A stretch of 64,000 bases of DNA from Epiperipatus broadwayi (lineage: Eukaryota > Onychophora > Udeonychophora > Euonychophora > Peripatidae): NCBI GenBank assembly GCA_028023455.1, contig JAQFVV010000348.1:784401-848400 (forward strand). The letters run 5' to 3'. Shown here one piece after another: positions 47,651-58,836 of this stretch. The translations under genes were made by a program, and so were the position numbers. The notes below the pieces were generated by a model. That model ran no database searches. It saw nothing but the letters and a program-made list of their open reading frames with translations, and was not told the origin of the DNA. Each line of letters opens with the position of its first letter. Position 1 is the first letter of the stretch.

Positions 47651-50100
47651 ATTAAGATGCTGGTACATATTAATTATTTAATGAAAAAAAGTTTTATTTC
47701 AGGCTACATTGCAAAGGATGCATTATAGTGAAAGAAATTTGTTTGTAATTGCATAAAGTTCTAGACATTTAAAAAGACAAGCATATTTTATGACTTTAAT
47801 GGAATAGACAATGGATAATATGTTAAATGAATGACTGAATTGCCATACAATCATGGCAAAGCATATAAACATTGTTCTGTGCACAGAGCTGACCCAAGAA
47901 AAAACGGGGTCTGGACCAAGGTTTTTATGGGGAGAAGGGGGTCTTTTACTCATGACAAAAATACTTAGATATTTTTAAAAAATTATCTTATTTTCATATA
48001 TCTATATATTGCTTTACAATTATTGTAAGTCAAGTCAAAAATGATTCTTTTCATTAAAAGTTGTATTTATTTTGAATGAGAATTCACTAAAAAAAAAAAG
48101 ACAAAATAAAATATAATTTTTTACAGTATGTGATTTTGTTTATTCAAAATAAAATTGCACAAATTAATACTTATAACTTTGTGAAATTTTATTGAATGAA
48201 TATTTGACAAAACAAAATAAAAGACATATAATGCAAAAAATTATATTTTATTTCCTTGAATGTTTTATCGCAAATCCATTAATAATATCGTCATAATTTT
48301 TTTTAAAATTCTGATTCAATAAATAAAATTGCTGACAAAGAGAATCATTCTTGACTTTTGTTAATTTCACATTAACATGGCCAGAACATTATGAAATATT
48401 TAAGCGTATACATTTTACATAGCTGAAAAATCTACATCACCACACAATCAGTGCTTCTACATTGTATTACTGTGACATAATATAGCCTTCAAATTACAGA
48501 ATTTTGGCAGAAAAAAAAGGGAAATCTAATTATTTTTAAAAAGTAATAAACATTTTATTTTTTCCGAAAGTGTACATCATACAGACTTGAGGTCTTAATA
48601 ATGTGGAGCCTAATGTAGTTACACTGCCCTCAGGCAAGCTCTGTCTGTGCACATGAGACAATTTTAATGACTGTGAATTTTATAGCACTGTAATTTCATT
48701 ATTTTTTACAGATAGAAAATGCTGATATTATAATTAGAAATTGACTGCATAGACAGATTTGTAAATAAACATGCATAAGGGCATATAACATCATTTCAAT
48801 CACTACTGGTGTGGTGATAGTATTTTAAATTAGAATTGTAGTGAATAAAATAATGCAGCTAATTACAACCATCACAAATGGCCATATCAGAAAACCAAAA
48901 TTATACAATTAATACATGTACTGAAAGTAGCAAGACATTTATTCAAGTAATTGCAGTGTGTTCAAAAAAGAATGAACTAATATTTCTAATGAAACAACGA
49001 GTACTCTTATCTCTTGATTGCATCACAAAACTTTAATGATTCCTTTTTTTGACATATATCAAACTATTGAAAATAATAAATAAAAATAATGACTTGTTTA
49101 TAAATATGTAATAAATTTGTCACTAGTAAATTAAAGGCAATACTAATGAGCATCAAAAATGCACTAATGTTGTATTTAATATTTTCAGTGTTTTCTCCAA
49201 ACGTCTTTAATTTAATCACTTATTACTTAGTTGATGATTTAACATTCCAACACTAAAATGACAGGTGGATGCATTAGTTTCATTCATTTGATTGAATTTT
49301 TGCCCCCAATTTAGATGAAATCAACCCATAAGCTTTTAGTTCATCATTATTGAAGTTAATCTAAACTGCTTCATGCTTAAAATTGACTACTTGCAGAAAT
49401 CTATTATTCAATGTAAGCTTTAATTTTTTTTCAATAAAGGTTTGTTAAGTTTTCAGATCTATGAAATCTGTTTATTGGAAGATTTTTACATAAAATGTCT
49501 TTTAGTAAAATATTGTGCTTTAACTTGATAATACATATTTATATAAAATGTTAAAAAGTTAAATTTCAAATAGTTTTTTTTTAATAAAATAAATAAATGG
49601 TTAGTTCTGTGGGAAGTCATGTGATATTCAAGTGTCAGATTTGATAGTTTTTGTTCAATTAAGAAATCTTTAATTCTTGAGTCTATCAGGTAAGTCTTAA
49701 ATAATAATAACAATAACAAAAAACTTTAATAAAAATGTTAAAATCATTTCTACTTTTTATGTAAATGGTGTTTATATGAGATTATAAACCACTAAACATA
49801 TTTTTTAAAAATAGAAATTTCCTTAAAATGTTATTATGAGATCCTTTGATATTTTTTTTATTTCTTAACTACAAACAAAAGTTGTTGATTTTTTTTTTTT
49901 GGGGGGGGGCAGTTAATCCACAGGTAAATTCAATTATGATCTGATTTTTTTAAACAGTTAAAATAAGTTTAATGGAATGTGAGATTTATATCAAAATCTG
50001 ATCACCATATTTTTCTAATAGATAATTTACTATAGGTACCCATTTACAATAAAAATTAGTTAATAATGAATATTTGTATAATGTATACACTGAACTTTAG
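47651..50100. other. AT-rich intronic DNA
   Basis: No gene is supported. The segment 49157-49201 (TGTATTTAATATTTTCAGTG then TTTTCTCCAA) recurs at about 59405-59449, so an unclassified dispersed repeat is present. A T-run/G-run (about T13-G9) lies at 49889-49909. Confidence 0.35.
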
Positions 50101-50104
50101 ATGT

Positions 50105-50360
50105 GATTATGGAGGATTTGAACACAGACTTTCAAGCTCCCTTCAACTACCCACTCCATCTTATATAACTGATACCCATGACCACATACATGTGAAACAG
50201 ATTAATGATCTCCAATATATTTATTTACTGCTGAACCAGCACTCATCTGTTGGTCCAGATCATCATCTCCCACATATATGTAAATAGTGCTCAGTTTATA
50301 TTAAGATAGCAAATCTTCAAACTAATGGATAGACTTCAATCTTCTTCACCCTCCAACTCT
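50105..50360 (-). mobile_element. Hammerhead SINE, left half of inverted dimer 2
   Basis: GGATTTGAACACAGAC (B box on the minus strand) and the A-box region precede a hammerhead at about 50210-50255. The core here is broken: CAGATGA for CTGATGA, and TAAA for GAAA. The tail ATATAAACTGAGCAC (minus-strand reading) follows. Confidence 0.75.
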
Positions 50361-50560
50361 TAATATAAACTGATTATTGATTATATGTGTGCAGTAGATG
50401 GTGATCTGGATCAACTGATGAGTGCTGGTTCAGCATGAAATGTGTTTATTGGAGATCATTTGCCTTTTTCACATGTATATGGTCATGTGTATTGATTATA
50501 TAAGATGAAGTGGATAGATGAAGAGAGCTTGAAAGTCTATGTTCAAATCTCCTCTAATTA
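50361..50560 (+). mobile_element. Hammerhead SINE, right half of inverted dimer 2
   Basis: The core boxes CTGATGA and GAAA are intact (50410-50453) with a good stem II (GTGCTGG...CAGCAT). Stem I is partly lost and stem III (ATGTGTTTAT) is weak. The tRNA-like region TATAAGATGAAGTGGATAG and B box TATGTTCAAATCTCC follow. Confidence 0.75.
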
Positions 50561-52840
50561 ATAATGAGTTGAAATTGGTTTTTATTTTAGGCCTTATAAA
50601 GTTTTAAAGTATGTTTGAAATTGAGGAAACCAGAAATTAGGAAGCACAAAGATTATGAGGCGTCTAAACTTATGGGATTCTAGAGTGCAAAGTTCATATT
50701 CATGGATTCTATTTTCTACATATTGGAACTTTCTTGTTTATACTTTCTAGAATCATCTCAGCTTGCCTGTTATTTATTTATTATTGTTTAAAATAAAAAA
50801 AATCTCAGTCAATGAAAGAGAACATTTAGGATAAAACATGATAATAAACATACCAATTGACTATCATGAGTTAGATATCATTATATTATATATATATTCT
50901 TGTTATTTACTTATTAATCAGTTTAATTTACTTTATGTTAACAGCTAATAATGATTTATTAAATAATGAATTTTATTCTATCACCTCTTCTATTTTTATT
51001 AAATTAGAAAAATATCTTTTCAGTGATTATAAATAGAATAAATAATGTTTCTATGTGTGATAATGAATAAATGTTCAAGAAAGATGTCAAAACATCTCAT
51101 ATATTTAATGAAATACAATCCTGTTTTCTTTTTTTTATTGGATAAATTTGTTTCCTATCCTACTTCCCTACAAGTATGATAACTAAGTCCTAAAAAAAAA
51201 GAAAAAATTTAGATAAAAAAAATATTAGAAATAAGTTTTGCATTTAGTCTACTAACCAATTCATGAAACACAATAAATATATCATATATTTGTTATCTTG
51301 TTATATAGTTTTTTAACTTTTGGATTAAACTTTACTTTTAAACTACTCTAGCACTTTGATTAATTGTAGCTCTTCATTGTATATTTTTCTCAGCCACATC
51401 TTCCTAATAAAACCAGTGAATATTGAGATTTTTTAAAAGTATCTTTTAAGATAATCTTTTTAATGAAAACGGGTCTTTTTTTTCTATTAGAAACCTTAAT
51501 CATTTTCACCATAAAATACTTTTTAGAAAATATACTATATAAATGCTTCATTACTTTTTATCAGTAATTGTAAATCTTTATGTTTATTATAAATATATTA
51601 TACTGTTTTTTTTCTTTTTTTCCACTATCTATCTACTTATATATATATAATTAGATTCTGTACTAATATGTTTTTTCTTATATATTATATATGACAATAA
51701 AAAAAACTACTTTTTTTTTTCCAGTAACAAAAAAACAAGCTGTAATACTTTTAATTTGTTTTAATATTTGTTTTGATATCTCTTTTTATTCTTATATGTG
51801 TGATGAGAGCATTTAATTTTATTTTTTCTAAATAATTTTTTATTTTTTTTATAGTGGCATAGATAAAAGTAAAAAAAATGATTCCCAGCTTCGTTTAAAA
51901 TATGTATGCGATTTTGAAAACCAGTTGAATAAGTAATTATAATATTTTGATATAATTTCATTAGATATTATTTAACATATATTTTTTAAATTTAAAAGTT
52001 AACTTTAGTTTATCGTTATAATTATTATTACTTTTATAAAATGTAATTAAAAATAATAATTTATACGTCCACTACAGGGATGAGACCTCTTTCTTATTCT
52101 TCTATAAAGATACAGTGATGTGGAGGCAATGCCCATCAGCTAGCCAAATGCTAGGTACCGAGAGTTATTGTTACTTCATCTCTATTTCCCATAAGAAAAG
52201 ATAGATACTCATTTACTGATGAGTAACCAAATGATTAGTTGAGTTTATAATGGGATATCTACCTGGAAAAAAGTTCAATGATTCACTTGGATTCGATTAT
52301 GAGTATAGCAGTTGGATATGATAATCACCACATTTCTAAATTCTTTATACACATATATATATATAAACTAAAAATTAAATAAATTTGAAGAATTATCAGC
52401 TCTTATCATTTAATATAATTTTTTTTTTGTATGTGGTTGCTATACTACATGAAAAAATTAACATTTGCTTCTGCAGCATTATATATGCATATCTGGAATA
52501 AATCTTCTGCAACTGCCTTGGAGCAGCACCAATACTATATAGAGGTATAATAGCCACTAGACATATTATTGAAAAGATCAACCAATTTGATGATAAAATG
52601 CAAATATTCAGCATTACAATCGCTTACTATAAATCAGTTTATTTTAACACAGGTATATACTAAATAAGGCAGAATCAGAGTTTTGTATTATTAAAAAATA
52701 TATTATGCATGATGATTGAAGCTGATATCTTTTCATATTTATTTTCATTTAATTCAAGTTGTGTTAATCTATTTATTATAAACTAAAAATTATAATATAC
52801 AATTATTCAGGCACTACTATATATGTCAATATATATATAT
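50561..52840. other. AT-rich intronic DNA
   Basis: Mostly low complexity. 52.07-52.33 kb is richer in GC (GGAGGCAATGCCCATCAGC) and may be an old repeat. No exon fits phase 2 on both sides. Confidence 0.35.
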
Positions 52841-52844
52841 AATG

Positions 52845-53012
52845 AGGATTTGAACTCAGACTTTCAAGCAACCTTCAACTATCCACACTATCTTATACTA
52901 CTGATACACATGACCACACATATGTAGAAACGATAAATAATGACCAATATATGTATTTCGTGCTGAACCAGCACTCATTAGTTGGTCTAGATTATCATCA
53001 CACATATATATA
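52845..53012 (-). mobile_element. Hammerhead SINE with mutated core
   Basis: GAGGATTTGAACTCAGAC (B box on the minus strand), CCACACTATCTTATAC (A-box region) and a hammerhead at 52943-52986 are all recognisable. Stems I, II and III pair as in the intact copy, but the core is CTAATGA, which changes the invariant G5, so self-cleavage should be lost. Confidence 0.8.
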
Positions 53013-53470
53013 TATATATTGTAATTGTAAGGTCGGATATATATATATATACCCGGATATGCCAGTCTGCCAATATGCATTTGAGCACACAGATGAACTT
53101 CAACAATCAGCTGGTTTGTCCACTACATATAATGAACTTACATCTAATCTAAAAGTGCTGGTACACCTATCTTACATATCCTAAAGTTGATAGTGCCAAA
53201 TGCAACAGTCCGGTCCATCCACTTATATAGGTGAAAGAGAGCAAGCTCGCATCTAACTACTGTCAGACCTAGGATCTTCATTTAGGATCCTAGAGATAAC
53301 ATGATGAAATACCTGACTCATAATCACATCTATCTTTAATATACTAGCCTAAGCATTAACTATCAAATCTATATGTAATTCAAATCAGTTCATCTCACAT
53401 CTCGCCACTCTTTTCCAAAACCGTTGCGTCGGATATTCGAACTCAGGAAGAATTAGCATTTGATTCTCTT
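53013..53470 (-). mobile_element. Second tRNA-like SINE type, composite with the previous copy
   Basis: The block ends with GGATATTCGAACTCAGG (minus-strand B box CCTGAGTTCGAATATCC). It starts with (TA)n plus GGATATGCCAGTCTGCC, of higher GC than the flanks. Its body (GCAAGCTCGCATCTAAC, CTAGGATCTTCATTTAGG) is unrelated to the hammerhead SINE. It appears to be a longer SINE or a chimera joined through the (TA)n. Confidence 0.5.
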
Positions 53471-56075
53471 AACAGGTATGTATTTATACAAACTGTTAAT
53501 CAACAACTAAAATAATACATCCTATCTATTAGAAAGAAATAACCTTTATTTAATACTCTCTCACATGCTTATCAAATAATAATAATGTGTGGGTGTGCAT
53601 GTGTATAATATTGCTCATAGGATGGAATATAAATGTTGGATTTAATGTAAATGCTGGATCAACAAAACTACAGAGATCTCGTCAATTAACAAAACTTCAT
53701 AATATTTATTTACAAACAAATAAGATAAATTCACACATAAAATAAATTCTCAATCAATTTAGAAAAGAAAAATTTCAATAAAGAAAAATATTTACAAATT
53801 CCCATAAATTATTTGGATGTATCCCTATGTACATATGTCTATGATGAGTATCTATCATTTCTTTACTTAAATAATTTAAAACTAATCACCCTTACTTCCC
53901 ATGATAGATACCCATAATATAGACATCTTTATATCCAAGACAATAAAAATTATTAATTAAAAGTGAGATTGCCAACTCAATGAAAATTTAACTGCAACCT
54001 CAAATGTAATATGCAATTTTAATTGTGGACAAATATAATAATAAAACAACACAAAATATGATAGAAAAGAAAATTATAAAGAATATTAATTTTAAAATAT
54101 TCAACATTCATTCATTATAAAAATCTTAAGAATACTGGTAGTAACGTATATAATAAATTACAAGTAAGTCGTGTCATGTTGTAGCATAGTTTATTTCAGT
54201 GGCTTTTTAAAAAAAAAACTCTTACCATTAAATATTCTATTGGAGCACTTAATTTTCTGTGCTCAGTTCATAACCAAATCTCTTGGTAGAAAATAAATCA
54301 CCTAGATTTTATTAATAACCAAAAAAAAATAATAGACTTTTCCATCTTCCCCCTCCCCTACTCTCTTGATATTTTCTTATGTTGAATTGTTCCATGTTGA
54401 ACTAGAAATAGCATTTTCCAAATATAAGATGAGATAATAAACAAAAACAAAAATACAGATTTATACTACAGAAAATAAAACATAATTTTACAATTTTTTT
54501 TTTATGAATCGATATGTTAAAGCATAATTATTTTTCAGAGTCCTCTTCACACAAAGTTCTTAGGTTTATGCATTTTTTATTATAGATGTTGAAGAACTCC
54601 TGATTAATTTTATATAGCAGATCCTGAATTTATTTAAGTTTGGCAGTAGGTAGCTTTATGTTATTCCTCACACAGATTTTCATTTTCTCAGGCATTTAAA
54701 TTGTAGACAGTCAAATATCAATACTCATATGGCCATAGTGGATAAAGAAAATGCTCCACCCCAACAACAATTAAGCCTTCTAGCCAATGTATTTCATACT
54801 TTAACTATATATACGGCTTTATATAAATATATATGCGGTTTGCATTTAATAAGATATATTTATGGACAGAATAAAGCTCTTTACTGTTTGTAGTATTAGA
54901 TATATATAAACTTTAAATTAAATCAACTATTATGATTTCTTTTTTAGTTTCTTTTAAACAAAAATCACAATACTTTTTTTTTTAAAATTTAAATTGATAA
55001 ATTATTTTGACTTATCTGACTCTTGAATTAGAATAAGAAAGTTCTATTCAGTTTCTCTATTTTTCATGAATGACGAATTAATTAAGAAAACATTGTTATT
55101 TGTTATGAAGCTACTTTAAAAAATGTCCATTTTGCAGAAAAAATATTAAAATAATAGTTCTAATCAAACTTGACTTGTCAGATCGAATGCCGAGCAAGAA
55201 GAAGCAGGCGATTTTTTTAATTGTTTCCTTTTTATCTTGGCTCTATTCCTATTGTTTAAAAACCAGCATTCCAAGTGTTTCATCTTTTAAAATATTTATA
55301 ATAAAAAAAACACACAAAACATAAGTTATAAAATAAATTTATAATAAATTTATTTCAAAATATAAAATAAATTTATAATACTACTATCTCTCTTATATTT
55401 ATATTGATTTATTTTCTATTGCTATAATTATTATTTAAGTCCTTGTCTGTTTAACACAATACAATACAACGATAAAAAATATATAAATATTTACAATTTT
55501 TTTTATCCAAGTATACATGTTCTTAGTAATAAAATTTTATTACTAATATATATGTGTGTTTTTCTTTACCATATACTACCCATCATTCCCAATACTTAAT
55601 ATGTAATTAATACACTGGTAAAAATATAAAACATTTATTTTCTCCAAAAGTGTTCTAGGAAAAAAAAACCTTTTTATTTATCTTTCTACCTGCTAATTAA
55701 ATAAAAAAACATTCCATTATTTCAGATGGCTTAGGTATGTTGTGATAGTGATTTTAGAGCTACCTTCACAATTCCCCTCCCCTACACAAGATCAAAATTT
55801 TGCTTATAAATCAAAATTTTTATCTTATAATGAGTGTAAAGCATGTTCATTTTGGGTATATTAACCTTCCTTGTTATCTGTGAAAAATCACAACATTTGC
55901 TTACCTCCATTTCCTTCAATTCCTCAATTTCAACTACTTGTCCTGGCATTTCCTCTCAATAATTACACATCATTCCAAGTGAGAACCTATCTTAGGGTAC
56001 AAATATATATATATTGCTACTCAACTTTATGGTATGAACCTGACCATCTATGTATTTTCCATTATATATATATAT
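53471..56075. other. AT-rich intronic DNA
   Basis: No gene is supported. A small GC-rich spot at 55184-55213 opens ATGCCGAGCAAGAAG, but has no donor at its end. A 9-base mini-exon candidate (TTATTTCAG|ATGGCTTAG|GTATGT, around 55725-55733) fits the phase-2 boundaries but is too short to trust. Confidence 0.3.
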
Positions 56076-57853
56076 TGTACCAACATTGTATTGGCATATA
56101 ATAATTTTGTTTAAAAAAATTATTAAAACAAAAAATCTTTTGTTAAAAGCAAATAGTATTTAAAAGTTTAGGAGTTTTTTTTATTGCTGTCAAAAATGTA
56201 AAATTAAAAGTAAGAGATTTTTTTTTTAATAAAAGTTGCAATTAATTAATTAAAAGTGGGAAAGGGGGTTTGTTTAGAAGCATCAAGTTAAAAGTTTTAA
56301 AGAGTTTTTTAGTATTATTATCAGTTGAAATACAACTTAAAGTTTAAAAATATAAATCTCTTATTTAAATTAAAGAAAAAAAAAGGTCATCTTAAAACTA
56401 GTGTTCATTTTAGAATAAAAATATGTGTGCATGAATGACAAAGTAATATGAGCTTTTTAATAAAATATATAAGTGCGATTGTAAATATAAATACGTGTGT
56501 GTCAAAATGAATTAAAGGAAAATTATATTTAAAAAACATGGCAATGGTTACTAAATAAAATATAAAACAACAAGTTCAGCGATGGCTATTAATTAGAATG
56601 TAAAAAAAAAAAACAGGATTAAAAAGCTTATCTCCAAAGGATTAGCTACTAATTAAACGATCTCCAAAAACACATAATTAGAAGATTATCAAAGGAATTT
56701 TGACAACAGATATTGCTGGAGGATATCAAAATAACAACACGCCTCATGTATAAATAGACATTTTTTATCGGACAGTTATTTCAGAAAACAGTTGAGTTAG
56801 TTGCATTTGAGATAACAGTTCAGTTCAGAAATCATTTGAAATTAAAGCTGTAATCAAGAATGCAGTGTTAAAACCTCAGAAAACATACGACTTTCTCCAG
56901 CCTGAAGTCCGATGAAAACAGCCAATTACTCGATAAAAATGATGCCTGTGTAACAACCTGAAGCTGCTCAATATCTAATTGTCTTAAAGAAAATGCCTTG
57001 GAATAATCAGCATCAAATCTCCACAAGAAAACTTCAAATCTAACCATTTAGAAATACTTCATTAGAAGCAGCAAACAGCAAGAAGTATCCAAGTTCAAAA
57101 TCCTAGGTAATAACATTTTCTTATACTCATTTCTAAAGTAGCCATCACATTCATAAAGCCTCAAAGAGTCAAATTTAAGAACTCTATAGCATACATAGAT
57201 GAACTATAATATGTGTGTTTAAAATGTTGTATGTATTCATGCATTAGTATTGATTTCATTGTATTTTAAATTTCAAATATTATTTAATGCTTTCTCATAA
57301 GATATTATAGTGTGTGAATTATATACATGTGTGTGTTATATTAGTAAATAAGATTTATAAAATATTTAAAATTAGGTTAATCAATGTTAATTAAAATAAA
57401 TTCTATCTTTAAAAATTAAAGCTTTATTGGTCAGTCAATTCTTTTCACCATGAATTGAAATTATAATTTGTTATTGATTACAAGTATCTGAGCTAGTCAT
57501 GAATGTATCTTGGGTGTTGAATTACTGGTCATTGTTTAAAGTGCATTATTCATCCTATGGATAAATAACTGGTGCCCGTGTTTATACAAAACAAAAAAGT
57601 GCTTTGAACATGGTAATGAATTCAACAGTCGAGAAGAAGTTATGTCTGGGAAATGTAACGCTAGTTATATATGTTATAGCTATCATTTGGACATATATAC
57701 TCTCCGAGTATGTTCTTCTCTGCCTAAGGAACCGGTTCATTCACGTAAATATTTATAATTAAATAAGATTATAAAAGTATTATAAATTAAGGTTTAAACA
57801 CAGCTAAACCAAAAAGGCAGGGTAAGTATGATCTTCGGATCAAATCCGGTACA
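56076..57853 (+). mobile_element. Solo LTR, family B
   Basis: This 1778-bp block starts TGTACCAACATTG and ends TCCGGTACA, giving the TG...CA ends expected of an LTR. It shares order and blocks with the LTRs at 31.9 and 34.8 kb, for example AACCGGTTCATTCACGTAA followed by AGGTTTAAACACAG. It is more diverged, so older or from a subfamily. Both flanks are ATATA repeats, consistent with a 5-bp target duplication within a microsatellite. No interior is attached. Confidence 0.75.
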
Positions 57854-57955
57854 ATATATATATAATCAGTGCTCAGTTTATATTAAGATAGCAAATCTTT
57901 ATACTTTAATGGACAGGCTTCAATCTACTCTAACCTCTAACTCTTCAGCAATTTA
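57854..57955 (-). mobile_element. Truncated hammerhead SINE, left half of inverted dimer 3
   Basis: ATCAGTGCTCAGTTTATATT through CTTTAATGGACAGGCTTCAA is the distal tail of the hammerhead SINE. The hammerhead and tRNA-like parts are absent because the solo LTR adjoins at the (TA)n where they would start. This means the LTR landed in the SINE, or the SINE was already broken there. Confidence 0.65.
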
Positions 57956-58044
57956 TACCATTGGGGATCAGAGTGACTTGAGGTCAACATGGGCATAACA
58001 ACAATATTGGTATCAGCATGGGATTTGGGCATTCTACCATCAGA

Positions 58045-58320
58045 TTTTCAATGGTATGGATGGCTGAAGAGTTGGAAGTTAGAGTATATTGAAACCTGTC
58101 CATTAAAGTATAAAGATTTGCTACCTTAATATAAACTAAGCACTGATTATATATATGTGTGGGAGACAATAATCTAGACCAACTGATGAGTGCTGGACCA
58201 GCACGAAATACATATATTGGTGATTATTTATCTTCTCTACATTGTGTGGTCATGTATATCAGTAGTATAAGATAGTGTGGATAGTTGAGGGTAAAGTCTG
58301 AGTTCAAACACCCTTTATTT
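58045..58320 (+). mobile_element. Hammerhead SINE, right half of inverted dimer 3 (best copy)
   Basis: In order: distal tail (ATTGAAACCTGTCCATTAAAG), TTTGCTACCTTAATATAAAC, linker, the intact hammerhead (58178-58221), TGATTATTTATCTTC, then a tRNA-like Pol III promoter (ATAAGATAGTGTGGATAG as the A-box region and CTGAGTTCAAACACC as B box). The promoter lies 3' of the ribozyme. No poly(A) tail follows. Confidence 0.85.
58178..58221 (+). ncRNA. Type I hammerhead ribozyme, all core positions intact
   Basis: Stem I pairs ACCAA (58178-58182) with TTGGT (58217-58221). Core box CTGATGA is at 58183-58189. Stem II starts GTGCT and closes AGCAC (58190-58204). Core GAA is at 58205-58207. Stem III is ATA (58208-58210) with TAT (58213-58215) and a 2-nt loop. 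The residue before stem I is A58216, giving an AUA cleavage triplet, a permitted NUH. The short stem III means it would work best as a dimer, as in the schistosome SINE hammerheads. Activity is inferred, not shown. Confidence 0.85.
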
Positions 58321-58449
58321 ATAATTAAGTTCCAGGTATAAAAATGCTTGTATTTCAAATCTTATATATATTCATGGATAAATGAATTCATGGTATTATT
58401 TTTGGGAAATTCCATGTAATAAAAATATAATAGCAAATGGCTGACGTTT

Positions 58450-58599
58450 TCTTTTTCAAATCATAAGAATGTGTGCAGTGAGATTTAAAATCATTAGTTT
58501 GGTTATTTTCAATAGAATTTAAGAATAAGGAGAAAATAAAAGAAAAAAATAATGATTTTAAATCTCACTACACACATTCTTATGATTTGAGAAAGAAGA
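58450..58599. repeat. Hairpin with ~47-bp arms
   Basis: Left arm 58450-58496 (TCTTTTTCAAATCATAAG to AAATCATTA) and right arm 58550-58599 (TAATGATTTTAAATCTC to GAGAAAGAAGA) pair almost perfectly around a purine-rich 53-bp spacer. It lies about 150 bp before the next VWA3-like exon. Confidence 0.85.
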
Positions 58600-58748
58600 A
58601 GCTCTGAGGAAAGTACTTGTTATTGTACTGAAATGTCCGCTATTTTTTAGATATTATATTTTTATTATACTGGAAGCTCCCAGAAATAATAATACTATGA
58701 ATATATATATAATTTATATAAAATATTTAAAAGGAATCTTTTTTTCAG

Positions 58749-58803
58749 TGCTGTTTTACTGTATAAACAAAAAATACAATGGTTAAAAGAAGGAAGTAGA
58801 AAA
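58749..58803 (+). CDS. VWA3A/VWA3B-like protein, second recognised exon
   Basis: A good acceptor (TTTTTTTCAG) and donor (AAAA|GTAAGT) bound 55 bases: one base finishing a codon, then 18 codons reading AVLLYKQKIQWLKEGSRK. This matches the VWA3 motif Y-K-x-K-I-x-W-L-T-x-G-S-R that sits just before each VWA domain. It ends in phase 0, as needed by the next exon. The exon is tiny but the motif is very specific. Confidence 0.85.
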
Positions 58804-58836
58804 GTAAGTTACAGTGTGTGTGATTGCATATATCTT

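Larger units (their letters stand above)
38280..58748. other. VWA3-like intron region, ~20.5 kb, repeat-filled
   Basis: The phases of the exons on both sides fit direct splicing (GG|T). However, VWA3 modules usually have several tens of residues between the W-L-K motif and the Y-K-x-K-I-x-W-L motif, so one or more small exons may be hidden here. I looked for frames resembling the usual F-R-H-x-D-G segment and found none convincing. Repeats annotated separately fill much of the region. Confidence 0.5.

Noticed and set aside
52205-52235. CTGATGAG near 52.2 kb considered as another hammerhead
   Set aside because: No GAAA box follows at a suitable distance and no stem II pairs.
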